Positions 47,610-56,205 of a stretch of 60,561 bases of DNA are shown one piece after another. The number at the start of each line of letters is the position of its first letter. The first letter of the stretch is position 1. The translations under genes were made by a program, and so were the position numbers. The stretch is from Deltaproteobacteria bacterium (GTDB lineage: Bacteria; Myxococcota_A; Polyangia; Haliangiales; Haliangiaceae), in contig JAIOQA010000271.1 in assembly GCA_021413675.1 (NCBI GenBank), forward strand, positions 1 through 60,561. The letters are read 5' to 3'. Under the pieces are notes generated by a model. That model saw only the letters and a program-made list of their open reading frames with translations, was not told the origin of the DNA and did not search any database.

Positions 47610-47996
47610 ATGCGCATCGCCTTCGCTCTCGCTCTCAGCCTCGCTGCCGCCGCCTGCGGCGGTGATTCCTCGTCGACCCCGGACGCCGCTGGCTCGTCGA
47701 TCGACGCCAAGCCGGCCGATGTCGAGGTCGTCTCGTGCACCGGCGTCACGCCGGCGCAGACCATCACCGTCACCGCGGTGCCGTTCGCGTACAGCCCGGC
47801 GTCGGCGACCATCAACGTCGGCGACGTCGTGCACTTCCAGGTCGGCGCCTCGCACCCGACCGCGTCGGGCGCGAACGCGACCGCCGACGGCAAGTGGAAC
47901 GTGGCCGCCGACGGCTGCCTCAAGTTCACCAAGGCCGGCACCTACCCGTACTTCTGCGTCGCGCACGGCTTCACCGGCACGCTCACGGTGCAGTGA
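47610..47996 (+). CDS. Cupredoxin-like lipoprotein lacking the axial Met
   Basis: A 128-residue paralogue starting at ATG 47610 (MRIAFALALSLAAAACGG) behind GAGGAG. The same layout is kept: DA-rich linker, VSCTGV and DGCLKF as the extra Cys pair, and His in GASHPTA. The copper loop is YFCVAHGFTG: Cys and His are present but the Met three residues after the His is missing. Copper may still bind in another geometry or the site may be altered. It forms an operon with the gene before it. Confidence 0.8.
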   Translation: MRIAFALALSLAAAACGGDSSSTPDAAGSSIDAKPADVEVVSCTGVTPAQTITVTAVPFAYSPASATINVGDVVHFQVGASHPTASGANATADGKWNVAADGCLKFTKAGTYPYFCVAHGFTGTLTVQ

Positions 47997-48020
47997 GCCG
48001 CGGGGGCAGTGAGGACCTGA

Positions 48021-49991
48021 TCAGGTCTCCTCGCCCGCGAGCACGCGCTGACACCAGCGGTGCAGCAGGCGCCGCCGGCCATCCGATAGCTCGCGGGTGA
48101 CCGGCATGTAGAGCGTGGAGTTCCACGCGGAGGCGTCGGTCAGGCCCATGAGGATCTGGGCGCCGCGCATGCAGGCCTGCTTGTCGTTGAGCTGCAGGTG
48201 CTGGTCCATGACCGGGAACAGCTTGTAGTAGTAGCGGAGCACCTTCTCGTAGACGAGCTCCCACGTGACGTCGGCGTCGGCGATGGCGTCGAGGTCGGCG
48301 TCCGAGGGCAGCACGCGCACGTGCACGAAGTAGAGCCACGCCCAGCCCGGCGCGAAGCCGTTGAGGTCGTCGGGCGGCGGAGTGTCGCCCGACGGCGTGA
48401 AGACCAGGATGCACATGCCGGGATCGACGCCGGTGATCGTGAGCTGGATGTTCCCGTCGGGGCCGCTCATCGCGCCCTGGGGCGTGACCTGCACGACCGG
48501 CCTGGCCTTGGTCGGCACCGGGAGCGTGAGCTTCGCGGGCAGCGGCTGGGTGCCGTCGGTGGTCGGCGTCAGGATCTCGAGCGAGCGGTACTGCTGCACG
48601 AGCACCGGCACCGGCGCGGCGGGGATCGCGCCGAGCTGGCGGACGTTGACGGTGATCGTCGCGGATTCGCCGAGCGTCACGTAGGTCGCGCGCTCGTCGC
48701 TCTCCGCGACCACCGCGGACTCGGCGAGCAGTGGCGGCTGCGCGGGCGCGCCGGCGGCGGGCGGGACGAACGGCGCGCCGGGCGCGACGATCTGCAGCGT
48801 GCCGGTCGCGATCGTGCTGGCGAGGCCGTCGGGGATCGGGACCTCGACGATGCCGCCGCTGGTCATGTACGTGGTCTGGTCGTAGGGCACCGGGCCGATG
48901 TCGTGCGCCGTGCCGCTCGCGTCCACGACCTGCAGCGTCGCGACGCCGTAGTCGACCTTGGTGATCGACGTCGCGGGCGGCGGCGGCGCGTCGAGCGGCG
49001 GCGGCGGCACGATCTCGTCGCGGAACGCGGCGATCAGATCGAGCACGACGTGGGTGCCGCTCGGATCCACTTGCGCGCACGCGGGCGCGAGCCCGTAGGT
49101 CGTGACGAACACCTTGGGGATCGCGTTCTGGAGCTGCGCGACGGGGTTCAGGCGGCGCCCGCCGGGCACGGTGCCGAGCTGGCCCGGCAGCCACGGCGCG
49201 ATCGTCCCGTAGAGCACGCCGGCCGACTCGTTCTGCACGGTCTGGCCCTGGGCGTAGAGCGCGGCGAGCTGCGGGTCGGTGTACTTGCGGTTGAAGTAGT
49301 AGGTCGTGAACCGCGCGACCAGGCCGAGGCCGCCGCGCGCGGCCGTCGCGAGCGCGTCGATCGCCTTCGAGTCGCCGGGCGTGAACGCGAGCGTGTCGTT
49401 GGGCAGCGCGAGCTGCCAGGTGGCGGCGAAGGTCGCGTCCGGGAACATCGCCACGTTGCGCGCGAGATCGAGCCAGTGCGAGTGGGTGCGCGGGATGAAC
49501 GCCTGCTCGTTCGCGGTCGCCGAGAAGCCGGCCTGCGCGCTGCCGACGGTGAACTGCGCGAGGAACATCTGCGACGAGAAGTCGCTGGTCGGATCGATGT
49601 CGACGATGATCGGCGCGGTCGGCGTGTCGCCCCACGAGTTGCCGAAGATCGCGAGCGGCTGACCGACGATCGGATCGGCGGCGCCGCGCGCGCCGCTCGG
49701 CGGGTCGTAGCCGGTGATCGTGACGTCGCGCCACTGCACCGAGTTGTCGCCGTAGAAGTTCCAGTTGCCCTCGAGCACCTCGACGATGCCCTCGTTGACG
49801 ATCGAGAAGTTCTTGAGCACCAGGGTCTTCATCGCCTGGCGGAACTGGTCGTCGCTCATCGCCGCGAACTTCGGGTACAGCGACACCGACTGCGGCTCGA
49901 CCACGAGGTCGTAGTTGTTGTTGTTGGCGGTCGGCGTGATCGCCGCCATCTCGCCGAGGAAGTGGAGGCGCGGACGGTCGAGGGCGCTCAT
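48021..49991 (-). CDS. Large uncharacterised protein (RLHFxG family)
   Basis: A 656-residue protein starting at ATG 49991 with no signal peptide. The opening RPRLHFLGEMAAITPTANNN and the later GNWNFYGDNSVQW and ITGYDPPSG recall uncharacterised proteins I have seen in actinobacteria and cyanobacteria. Central beta-rich sequence (SATITVNVRQLG, LQVVDASGTAHDIG) is followed by a helical C-terminus rich in aromatic residues (VLRYYYKLFPVMDQHLQL). It is the last gene of the minus-strand operon from 53004; the CxxCH lipoprotein lies 16 bp upstream. Confidence 0.65.
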   Translation of the reverse strand: MSALDRPRLHFLGEMAAITPTANNNNYDLVVEPQSVSLYPKFAAMSDDQFRQAMKTLVLKNFSIVNEGIVEVLEGNWNFYGDNSVQWRDVTITGYDPPSGARGAADPIVGQPLAIFGNSWGDTPTAPIIVDIDPTSDFSSQMFLAQFTVGSAQAGFSATANEQAFIPRTHSHWLDLARNVAMFPDATFAATWQLALPNDTLAFTPGDSKAIDALATAARGGLGLVARFTTYYFNRKYTDPQLAALYAQGQTVQNESAGVLYGTIAPWLPGQLGTVPGGRRLNPVAQLQNAIPKVFVTTYGLAPACAQVDPSGTHVVLDLIAAFRDEIVPPPPLDAPPPPATSITKVDYGVATLQVVDASGTAHDIGPVPYDQTTYMTSGGIVEVPIPDGLASTIATGTLQIVAPGAPFVPPAAGAPAQPPLLAESAVVAESDERATYVTLGESATITVNVRQLGAIPAAPVPVLVQQYRSLEILTPTTDGTQPLPAKLTLPVPTKARPVVQVTPQGAMSGPDGNIQLTITGVDPGMCILVFTPSGDTPPPDDLNGFAPGWAWLYFVHVRVLPSDADLDAIADADVTWELVYEKVLRYYYKLFPVMDQHLQLNDKQACMRGAQILMGLTDASAWNSTLYMPVTRELSDGRRRLLHRWCQRVLAGEET

Positions 49992-50007
49992 GGATGGCTC
50001 GCGAGGA

Positions 50008-51225
50008 TCACGGGTGGACCGGCTGCTTGGCCTCGCGCATCGACCACACGAAGTCGAGCGCGGTGTACTGGTTCGGGCCCGGGCCGAACGGCGTCATGTC
50101 GGGCTCGCCGACGTAGCCGGCGAGGTTGCCGGCCTTCATCGAGAACAGATCGAGGCGCGGGACCTTGCCGGTCGAGATCGAGGCGCGCTGGTGGCAGGTG
50201 ATGCACGACGACGACTTCTGGAAGGTCGTCTCGATCTGGGTGTTGGCGAGGAGCGTCGGCTGGCCGCCGGCGGTGTACTCGGTCTGCACGCCATCGAGCT
50301 GGTAGTAGGCCAGCGGCGTGCCGGCCAGCGCCTTCTGCATCGCCGCGTTGACCGACGCGACGGCCGGATCGATCGGCAGCAGCAGCTTGGTGCCGGTGGT
50401 GGTCGGGTTCTCGATCTGCTCGAAGGTGATCCAGATCCAGCTGGGCAGGGCCTTCGACGTGATGTGCAGGCCGGTCAGCCCGACCGTGACCTTGGTCGGC
50501 GCGCCGCCGCCGTCCTGCGGCAGGAGCAGCTGCCCGACGATGTAGTGATCGAGGCGATCCTTGTCGGCGATCGGGTCGAGGATCTTCCACGACGCCTTGA
50601 CCTCCATCGCCGAGGTCGGGAACTGCACCGGCGCCGCGCCCGGCGAGCGCAGCGCGGCCTGGCCCGTGTACGCGTAGAGCGTGCGCGAGACCAGGTACTC
50701 GAACGTGCCCTGGTTGAGCAGCACCGTGTAGGTGATCGGGTTGCCGTTCACGTCCTTGAGGGTGGTGCCGTCGATCTCGGTGAGCGATGCCGTCGGAGGT
50801 CCGCTCGGGCCGCCGTCGTTCCACCCGGTCGGCGCGGCGCCGCCGGCGAGGTAGGTCTCGTGGACCTCCTTCCACGTCTGCCACACCACCGGCGAGGCGC
50901 CGAGCGTGCGGCTCGGATCGGGCACGCCGCGCAGGCCGGGCGTGGCCGGCCAGTCGAGGTAGAGGAACAGATCCCACGCGAGGGTCGCCGGGTCGGTGGC
51001 GACCAGCGCCGCGATCGCGTCGGGGTGCTCGGCCACGGCGGCGAGCGCCGGCAGGGTCGGCGCGCCACCCGCGCTGCCGCTACCGCTGCCACCGCCGCCG
51101 CTGCCGCTCGCCGCATCGCTGATGGCGACCGGCGGGTTGCTCGCGGTCCCCGAACCCGATCCGCCGCTCGTCGATCCCTTGCACGCTGCGCAGACGCCAA
51201 GCGCTGCGATCGCGATCGCTCGCAT
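50008..51225 (-). CDS. Lipoprotein with one heme-binding CxxCH motif
   Basis: A 405-residue lipoprotein starting at ATG 51225 behind TAGGA (MRAIAIAALGVCAAC). A Gly/Ser linker follows. The mature domain (about 55-405) is largely beta; one CITCH motif lies at about residue 338 (KSSSCITCHQRAS), with KAGNLAGYVG and DMTPFG after it. A single c-type heme is likely, with a Met or His further along as second ligand. Function unknown; cytochrome-like electron transfer is an inference from the motif alone. Confidence 0.75.
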   Translation of the reverse strand: MRAIAIAALGVCAACKGSTSGGSGSGTASNPPVAISDAASGSGGGGSGSGSAGGAPTLPALAAVAEHPDAIAALVATDPATLAWDLFLYLDWPATPGLRGVPDPSRTLGASPVVWQTWKEVHETYLAGGAAPTGWNDGGPSGPPTASLTEIDGTTLKDVNGNPITYTVLLNQGTFEYLVSRTLYAYTGQAALRSPGAAPVQFPTSAMEVKASWKILDPIADKDRLDHYIVGQLLLPQDGGGAPTKVTVGLTGLHITSKALPSWIWITFEQIENPTTTGTKLLLPIDPAVASVNAAMQKALAGTPLAYYQLDGVQTEYTAGGQPTLLANTQIETTFQKSSSCITCHQRASISTGKVPRLDLFSMKAGNLAGYVGEPDMTPFGPGPNQYTALDFVWSMREAKQPVHP

Positions 51226-51277
51226 GTTTCCTACCCCCCAGTGAAGCGTGACTCGCCGGACACGCGTGAGACGTGGC

Positions 51278-52282
51278 TCAGAAGTCGAAGCCGAGCGACA
51301 TCGTGTACGTCGTCTGGGACTTGGCCAGATCGGTCGAGTCGCACGACGAGGTCGACGAATCGAGCATGCACTTCGCGTCGGTGCCGCTGCGATCGTCGAC
51401 GGACGAGCCCTTGAGCGCGAGATCGGCCTCGAGGGTCAGCTGGAAGACGTAGTACTGGAGCTTCGCGCCGAAGAAGAGCTTCTGGCGGATGATGTCGGTC
51501 TGGTCCTTGAACACGAAGTTCAGGTTCGAGTCGTTCTCGTTGCCGGGCATCAGCGGATCGACGCCGGGCGTGGCGTCGATGACCTCGGACCGCGGCACCA
51601 TGAACAGCAGGTCCCAGCCCGCGAACGGATCGATGCTCCAGGTGCCGCCGACGCCGACGTGCTTGGAGATCGACGCATCGACCGAGCCGACCGTGAGGTC
51701 GAGCTCGTGCTGGCCCATGAGCCGGGACACCGCGCCGCGCACCGCGAACGACGGCAGCGGCAGGTCGTGATAGCCCTCGTGCAGCGCGAACTTGGCGTAG
51801 CCCTGGGCGGCGAACAGGTGCGAGTCGAGCAGGTGGACCAGGCCGGCGCCGACCTCGATCGACGGCACGATCGGCCACAGGCCCTTGCGCGCGAACATGC
51901 CGACGGTCGGCATGAGCTTGTTGCCGTGCGAGGCGGCGGTGGCACCGTCGCTCGACTGCAGCACGCGCCAGTAGCTGGCATCGTTGGAGATCGAGGTGTA
52001 GCCGACGTCGGCGGAGAACTGGAACCCGGCGAAGCCGATCGTGTCCGACGGCGTGAGCAGGCGCGGCGCCATCACGACGCCGAGCTCCGAGACCAGCGAC
52101 CGGAACTCGAGGTTCTGGCCGACGACGCTGGTGGCGACGCCGCCGTCGCCGGTCTCGACCTTGGCGAGGCGAGCGAGCACGACGTCGTTGTCGCCGGCGG
52201 CCGCCGGGCGCGCGATCGCAGACATGCCGAGCAGGCCGACCGCGAGCGCACGGGCGTGGAGCGTCCCCCGACGATGAACCAT
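51278..52282 (-). CDS. Predicted outer-membrane beta-barrel protein
   Basis: A 334-residue protein starting at ATG 52282 with signal peptide ALAVGLLGMSAIARPAAAG. The mature part alternates hydrophobic residues in strands (FQFSADVGYTSIS, SIEVGAGLVHLL, VGVGGTWSIDPFAGWDLLF) and ends TMSLGFDF with a terminal Phe, as barrel proteins do. Two Cys (KCML, SCDS) may pair. It follows the AgmX-like gene by 11 bp and precedes the CxxCH lipoprotein by 52 bp in one operon. Confidence 0.75.
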   Translation of the reverse strand: MVHRRGTLHARALAVGLLGMSAIARPAAAGDNDVVLARLAKVETGDGGVATSVVGQNLEFRSLVSELGVVMAPRLLTPSDTIGFAGFQFSADVGYTSISNDASYWRVLQSSDGATAASHGNKLMPTVGMFARKGLWPIVPSIEVGAGLVHLLDSHLFAAQGYAKFALHEGYHDLPLPSFAVRGAVSRLMGQHELDLTVGSVDASISKHVGVGGTWSIDPFAGWDLLFMVPRSEVIDATPGVDPLMPGNENDSNLNFVFKDQTDIIRQKLFFGAKLQYYVFQLTLEADLALKGSSVDDRSGTDAKCMLDSSTSSCDSTDLAKSQTTYTMSLGFDF

Positions 52283-52293
52283 TGGCAGCGAGC

Positions 52294-53004
52294 CTAGGGC
52301 GGCGTCGGCGCGGGTGTCAACCCACCGTCGCTGTCGTCGGCGGCGTCGTCGCGGAACTCGAACGGGTAGTGGATCTCGAGCTGGCCGCCATCCGGCATCG
52401 GCGGCAAGGCGACCGCGAGCAGCGTCTGCTGCAGGCACTCGCGGAACTCGGGATCGTCGAGGCCGTGGTCGTCGGCGGCCAGGTCGACCGAATCGATCAG
52501 CGTGCCGACGCCGGGCTCGCCCGAGACCTTCATCGTCGCGGTGATCCTGGTCGCGTGGGTCTTCCGGCGCGGCGCCGCCTGGTCGAAGCACTCGGCGAGC
52601 ATCGGGATGACCTCGCGCACGCTGGTCTGGATGCTGGCCGGCGTGAGATCGGCGACCGGCAGGCGGGGCGCGACGCCCGGTGTCGTGGGCAGCGACGCGG
52701 TCCCGGCCAGGCGGCGGGTGCGCGCGCGCTCGATCGCCGCGACCAGGGCCTGGCGCTCGACGGCGTCGATCCGCCGGATCCGCGGTCGGGGGGCGGCGAA
52801 GCCCGCCGACGGCATCACCAGGCCGCCGGCGTTGGGCAGCGGCGATGCGACCGGGGGCACGACCAGCGGGACCTCGGTGGCGTGCGGCGCCGGTGGGCAG
52901 GCGCGGTGCTGCCACCAGAACAGCAGCACGCCGACGGCGACACCGGCCACGCCGGCGGTCAGCCACGTGGTCCGGCGCGTCATCGAACGAGCTCGCGTGC
53001 GCAT
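52294..53004 (-). CDS. AgmX/PglI C-terminal domain-like membrane protein
   Basis: A 236-residue protein with one N-terminal membrane helix (about 14-31) and a Pro/Val-rich periplasmic linker. The C-terminal 110 residues (ECFDQAAPRRKTHATRITAT, FRECLQQTLLAVALPPMPDG, LEIHYPFEF) match the AgmX/PglI-type domain, a TonB-like module linked to gliding and surface transport in myxobacteria. ATG 53004 and ATG 52983 are both possible; neither has a strong ribosome site. It is the first gene of a four-gene operon. Confidence 0.75.
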   Translation of the reverse strand: MRTRARSMTRRTTWLTAGVAGVAVGVLLFWWQHRACPPAPHATEVPLVVPPVASPLPNAGGLVMPSAGFAAPRPRIRRIDAVERQALVAAIERARTRRLAGTASLPTTPGVAPRLPVADLTPASIQTSVREVIPMLAECFDQAAPRRKTHATRITATMKVSGEPGVGTLIDSVDLAADDHGLDDPEFRECLQQTLLAVALPPMPDGGQLEIHYPFEFRDDAADDSDGGLTPAPTPP

Positions 53005-53016
53005 CTGTGGTCGGCA

Positions 53017-53046
53017 ACCGGCGTCACCGCGGCGCCATTCCCAGCA
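53017..53046. repeat. Left copy of 30-bp direct repeat
   Basis: Thirty bases beginning ACCGGCGTCACCGCGGCG are identical to 54309-54338. The right copy contains the 3' end and stop of the gene at 54316; the left copy has no intact gene. Together they flank the lipoprotein gene at 53139. Confidence 0.9.
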
Positions 53047-53138
53047 TCGGGGGCGTGCGCCACGCGCGCGAATCCGTGTCCGATCTCGGCGCGGCTGACT
53101 CGGCCTGTTGCGTCGTCGTTGCCCGGCCGGAGTCCGTC

Positions 53139-54290
53139 ATGAGAGCCACCCTCGTCTATGTCTTGCTGACCGCGTGTAGCGGCGTTGCCGCTGGGCATTC
53201 CCCGTCCCCGGCGCGGATCGAATCGACGGCGCCACCGCCGGGGTCACTGTCGGAGCTCGACCAGGCGACCGCCCTCGAGCGCGGCGTGCGCGGCCATCGC
53301 GACTTCGCGGCGGCGGCGACGATCTACGACCGGCTCTGTGCCGACGGCGCCGGCGATCCCCTCGCTTGCCGTCGGCTGGTCGACGCGATCCGCGTTGCGC
53401 GCGGCACGGCATTCGACCAAGGTCGCCTGGTCCGCGTGGAGTCCGCGATGTGCCAGAACGGAGCTCCGGCCGCGTGTATCTCGGCCCAGATCTCCATGGA
53501 GGAAGGCCCGGACCGACAGCCACTCGAGGCCCAGCTGGACAGGCTGGCGGGCCCCGACGGGTTCGACCGGCGCTGCGACAAGGGCGATGTCGCCGCATGC
53601 GAGGTCGTCTGGCTGGTGCAGGGACTGGGCTTGCGCAGCGGCAGCACCCGGATCGGCAGCACCCGGATCGCCGCCAAGCTCTGCGGGCTCGACGACCTCG
53701 ACGCCTGCTTCGACCTGGTCAGCGAGCTGTCCGCATGCGCGTCCGCGTCGCGCAGGACGGCGTGCGTGGACGTCACGGTCGCGGACTGGACGGAGCGCGG
53801 CGCGGTGGTCCAACTCGCCGCGCTCGCCCGACTGCGCGGACGCTGCGACCTCGGCGAGGTCGATGCCTGCCACGCGCTTCCGGGGCGCGAGATCTCGAGC
53901 GCCGATCTGTGTGCCGCGCACGACTACGGCGCTTGCGCCGAGCGCGCCTGCCTGGGGGATCTCGACGCGCGCAGGCAGGCCGACGCGAACGGCGGGATGG
54001 CAAACTGCAAGCTGGTCAAGAGCCGCGAGACCAGCGCGCGTCACGCGGACACGCCGCTGATGCCCGCGTGTGCGCGCTACCTCCAGATCCAGGAGCGCTA
54101 CATGGCGTGCGCCAAGGCCCCGGCCGAGAAGATCGACAGGATGAAGCAAGCGCTCTGGGACACGCGTCGGGAATTCGCGACGGCGTGGGACGTCTACGAG
54201 GGCTACGATGCGGAGGTCGGCGCTCACTGCGCGGCGTCCAGCACCGCGCTCGCGACGGAGGCCGCTGCGCTGGGCTGCTCGCTCGACTGA
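53139..54290 (+). CDS. Cys-rich lipoprotein, possible Sel1-like repeats
   Basis: A 383-residue lipoprotein starting at ATG 53139 (MRATLVYVLLTAC, lipobox LTAC). The mature part is helical with over twenty Cys set in pairs of units such as YDRLCADGAGDPLACRRLVD, RCDKGDVAACEVVW and LCGLDDLDACFDL. The spacing C-x(n)-AC recalls Sel1/TPR-like disulfide repeats seen in myxobacterial surface proteins. A short tandem repeat (GSTRIGSTRI) occurs near residue 170. The function is unknown. It is flanked by 30-bp direct repeats that may record how it arrived. Confidence 0.75.
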   Translation: MRATLVYVLLTACSGVAAGHSPSPARIESTAPPPGSLSELDQATALERGVRGHRDFAAAATIYDRLCADGAGDPLACRRLVDAIRVARGTAFDQGRLVRVESAMCQNGAPAACISAQISMEEGPDRQPLEAQLDRLAGPDGFDRRCDKGDVAACEVVWLVQGLGLRSGSTRIGSTRIAAKLCGLDDLDACFDLVSELSACASASRRTACVDVTVADWTERGAVVQLAALARLRGRCDLGEVDACHALPGREISSADLCAAHDYGACAERACLGDLDARRQADANGGMANCKLVKSRETSARHADTPLMPACARYLQIQERYMACAKAPAEKIDRMKQALWDTRREFATAWDVYEGYDAEVGAHCAASSTALATEAAALGCSLD

Positions 54291-54308
54291 CCCTGGCCAG
54301 CGCTCGCC

Positions 54309-54338
54309 ACCGGCGTCACCGCGGCGCCATTCCCAGCA
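54309..54338. repeat. Right copy of 30-bp direct repeat
   Basis: Identical to 53017-53046. It encodes the last residues (LLGMAPR and stop) of the minus-strand gene at 54316-54837. Confidence 0.9.
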
Positions 54339-54837
54339 GGTTCGTGCGCGCGCCCGGCGCGACCCGCTGCATCGCCTCGAGGACCTCGCCGAGGCGGCTC
54401 GCGTCGCAGTACAGCGCGATGCGCCGCCCGTCGCGCGCGGTCACGAGGATCTGCGCGGCGTGCAGGCCGATGCGGGCCGCGTCGACGCGCTCGACCTCGT
54501 CGGGCGTCTCGAAGATCGAGAGGCGCCCGGGCACGCGCCCGGGGTGGCGGCGGCGATGCCACCACCACTGCGCGCCGAGCACGCCGATGAGCGGCAGCGC
54601 GACCCAGCTCATCGCCATCACGCCGACGCCGGCCAGCCCGGCGCCGTACGACAGCTCGCGCGTGATCCGGTCCTTCTTGACCAGGACGGTGCTCGCGACC
54701 AGCGCCGCGATCAGGTCGTGATCGGAGCGCGCACGCGGCGCCAGCGCGCGATCGCCGGCGCGGATCAGCGCGCGCTCGAGGCGCGGCGCCGGCGCGTCCG
54801 CCGCGGCATCGTCAGCGGGCGCGTCGTCATCGGGCAC
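54316..54837 (-). CDS. Small membrane protein, function unknown
   Basis: A 173-residue protein. An acidic, Ala/Asp-rich N-terminus (1-20) precedes a helical segment, then one or two membrane helices (about 64-90, GAGLAGVGVMAMSWVALPLI). The C-terminal part (RLSIFETPDEVERVDAARIG, AAQILVTARDGRRIALYCDA) resembles a small PH-like beta domain. No family is recognised. The last codons lie in the duplicated 30-bp repeat. Confidence 0.7.
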   Translation of the reverse strand: MPDDDAPADDAAADAPAPRLERALIRAGDRALAPRARSDHDLIAALVASTVLVKKDRITRELSYGAGLAGVGVMAMSWVALPLIGVLGAQWWWHRRRHPGRVPGRLSIFETPDEVERVDAARIGLHAAQILVTARDGRRIALYCDASRLGEVLEAMQRVAPGARTNLLGMAPR

Positions 54838-54920
54838 GGGCCGAGCATAGCGCGGCCAGCCAGCACCCGTGAGGCTGCGATCGGTCGGCCCGGCCCGGCC
54901 CGCGTGGTACGACTCGCTCG

Positions 54921-55697
54921 ATGACCGCCTACCAGACCATCCTCCTCGATGCCGCGGGCCCGGTGGCGCGGCTGACGCTCAACCGCCCCGAGAAGCGCAA
55001 CCCGCTCGGGCCCCAGACCTGCGGCGAGCTGGTCCACGCGCTCACCGCGATCCGCGACAACGCCGCGGTCCGCGTCGTCGTGCTGACCGGCGCCGGCGCG
55101 GTGTTCTCCGCGGGCGGCGATCTGTCGGCGATGACCAACCCGGGCGGCACCGGCGAGATCCGCCCTGCCTCGCTGGTCCAGCTGTTCACGACGATGCACG
55201 ACCTCGGCAAGCCGATCATCGCGATGGTCAACGGCCACGCGCTCGCCGGCGGCCTCGGCCTCATGGTCGCGTGCGACCTGTCGATCGCCGCGGACACCGC
55301 GCAGTTCGGCACGACCGAGATCTCGGTCGGGCTGTGGCCGATGATGATCACCGCCGAGATCACGCGGAACATCGGCCGCAAGAAGACGCTGGAGATGATG
55401 CTGACCGGCCGCAAGATGAGCGCCGACGAGGCGGTCGCGTGCGGCCTGGTCAACCGGGTCGTGCCCGCCGGCCAGCTCGAGGCCGAGGTCGCGAAGCTCG
55501 CGGCCGAACTCGCCGATCGCAGCCCCGCGGCGATCGCGCTGGGCCTGCGCGCGTTCTACCGCTCGCAGGACATGGAGCACGAGCCGGCGCTGCGCTACCT
55601 CGAGGGCGAGCTCGGGCGCGTGCTCGGGCTCGAGGACGCGGCCGAGGGCATCGCGGCGTTCCTGCAGAAGCGCGCGCCGGTGTGGAAGGGCCGCTGA
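54921..55697 (+). CDS. Enoyl-CoA hydratase/isomerase family protein
   Basis: A 258-residue crotonase-fold protein. LTLNRPEKRNPL opens the fold, VVLTGAGAVFSAGGDL forms the first oxyanion element, and NGHALAGGLGLMVACDLSIA the second. FGTTEISVGLWP keeps an acidic residue at the catalytic loop. Such enzymes hydrate enoyl-CoA or isomerise double bonds in fatty acid or aromatic acid breakdown; the exact substrate is not set by the sequence. The SCP2-like gene is 121 bp downstream on the same strand. Confidence 0.9.
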   Translation: MTAYQTILLDAAGPVARLTLNRPEKRNPLGPQTCGELVHALTAIRDNAAVRVVVLTGAGAVFSAGGDLSAMTNPGGTGEIRPASLVQLFTTMHDLGKPIIAMVNGHALAGGLGLMVACDLSIAADTAQFGTTEISVGLWPMMITAEITRNIGRKKTLEMMLTGRKMSADEAVACGLVNRVVPAGQLEAEVAKLAAELADRSPAAIALGLRAFYRSQDMEHEPALRYLEGELGRVLGLEDAAEGIAAFLQKRAPVWKGR

Positions 55698-55818
55698 CGA
55701 ACCGCTCAGCGAACCTTCGCTGCGCCACGCCGGAAACGCGGGCGTTGCATGCGCGTGACGCGGGATCTGAGTGCCTCTCAGCCCTGCGTCGCGGCCGAGG
55801 CTGCGCTAGCGTGCGCCC

Positions 55819-56205
55819 ATGCGCTTCCCGTTTCTCTCCGATGGTTGGTTCACCAAGGTCGACGAGCTGATCGCCGCTGCCGGTGATCTGCAGATCCCCG
55901 CCGCGATGATGGCGGTCGAGGTCAACGTCACCGTCGTCGCGTCCGAGGGCGAGACCAAGCTGTTCCTCAAGAACGGCCTGTTCACCCGCGGTCATCAGGA
56001 CGGCGCGTCGACCTCGCTCACGCTCGCCGCCGATCTCGCCCGCAAGATCTTCGTCGACGGCGACGCGCCGGCCGGCGTGCAGGGCTTTCTGATGGGCGAG
56101 ATCAAGGTCGATGGCGATCTCGCGAAGCTGGTCGCGATGCAGACCGTCGAGCCGAGCGAGCCGCAGAAGGCGCTGACCCGGCGGATCGCCGAGATCACCG
56201 CGTAG
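55819..56205 (+). CDS. SCP2-type sterol/lipid carrier domain protein
   Basis: A 128-residue single-domain protein. VTVVASEGETKLFLKNG, FVDGDAPAGVQGFLMGEIKV and DGDLAKLVAM fit the SCP2 fold, in which the GxIKVxGD segment lines the lipid tunnel. Such proteins bind fatty acyl-CoA or other lipids and may act with the nearby enoyl-CoA hydratase. Its 3' end overlaps the convergent acyltransferase gene by 11 bp. Confidence 0.82.
   Translation: MRFPFLSDGWFTKVDELIAAAGDLQIPAAMMAVEVNVTVVASEGETKLFLKNGLFTRGHQDGASTSLTLAADLARKIFVDGDAPAGVQGFLMGEIKVDGDLAKLVAMQTVEPSEPQKALTRRIAEITA

Noticed and set aside
48011..48032. Near-palindrome between two convergent genes as a terminator
   Set aside because: The arms differ by a 2-base insertion and there is no T-run on either side, so support is too weak.
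53639..53670. Tandem 15-16-bp repeat as a mobile element end
   Set aside because: It is an in-frame duplication encoding GSTRI twice; there are no inverted ends.
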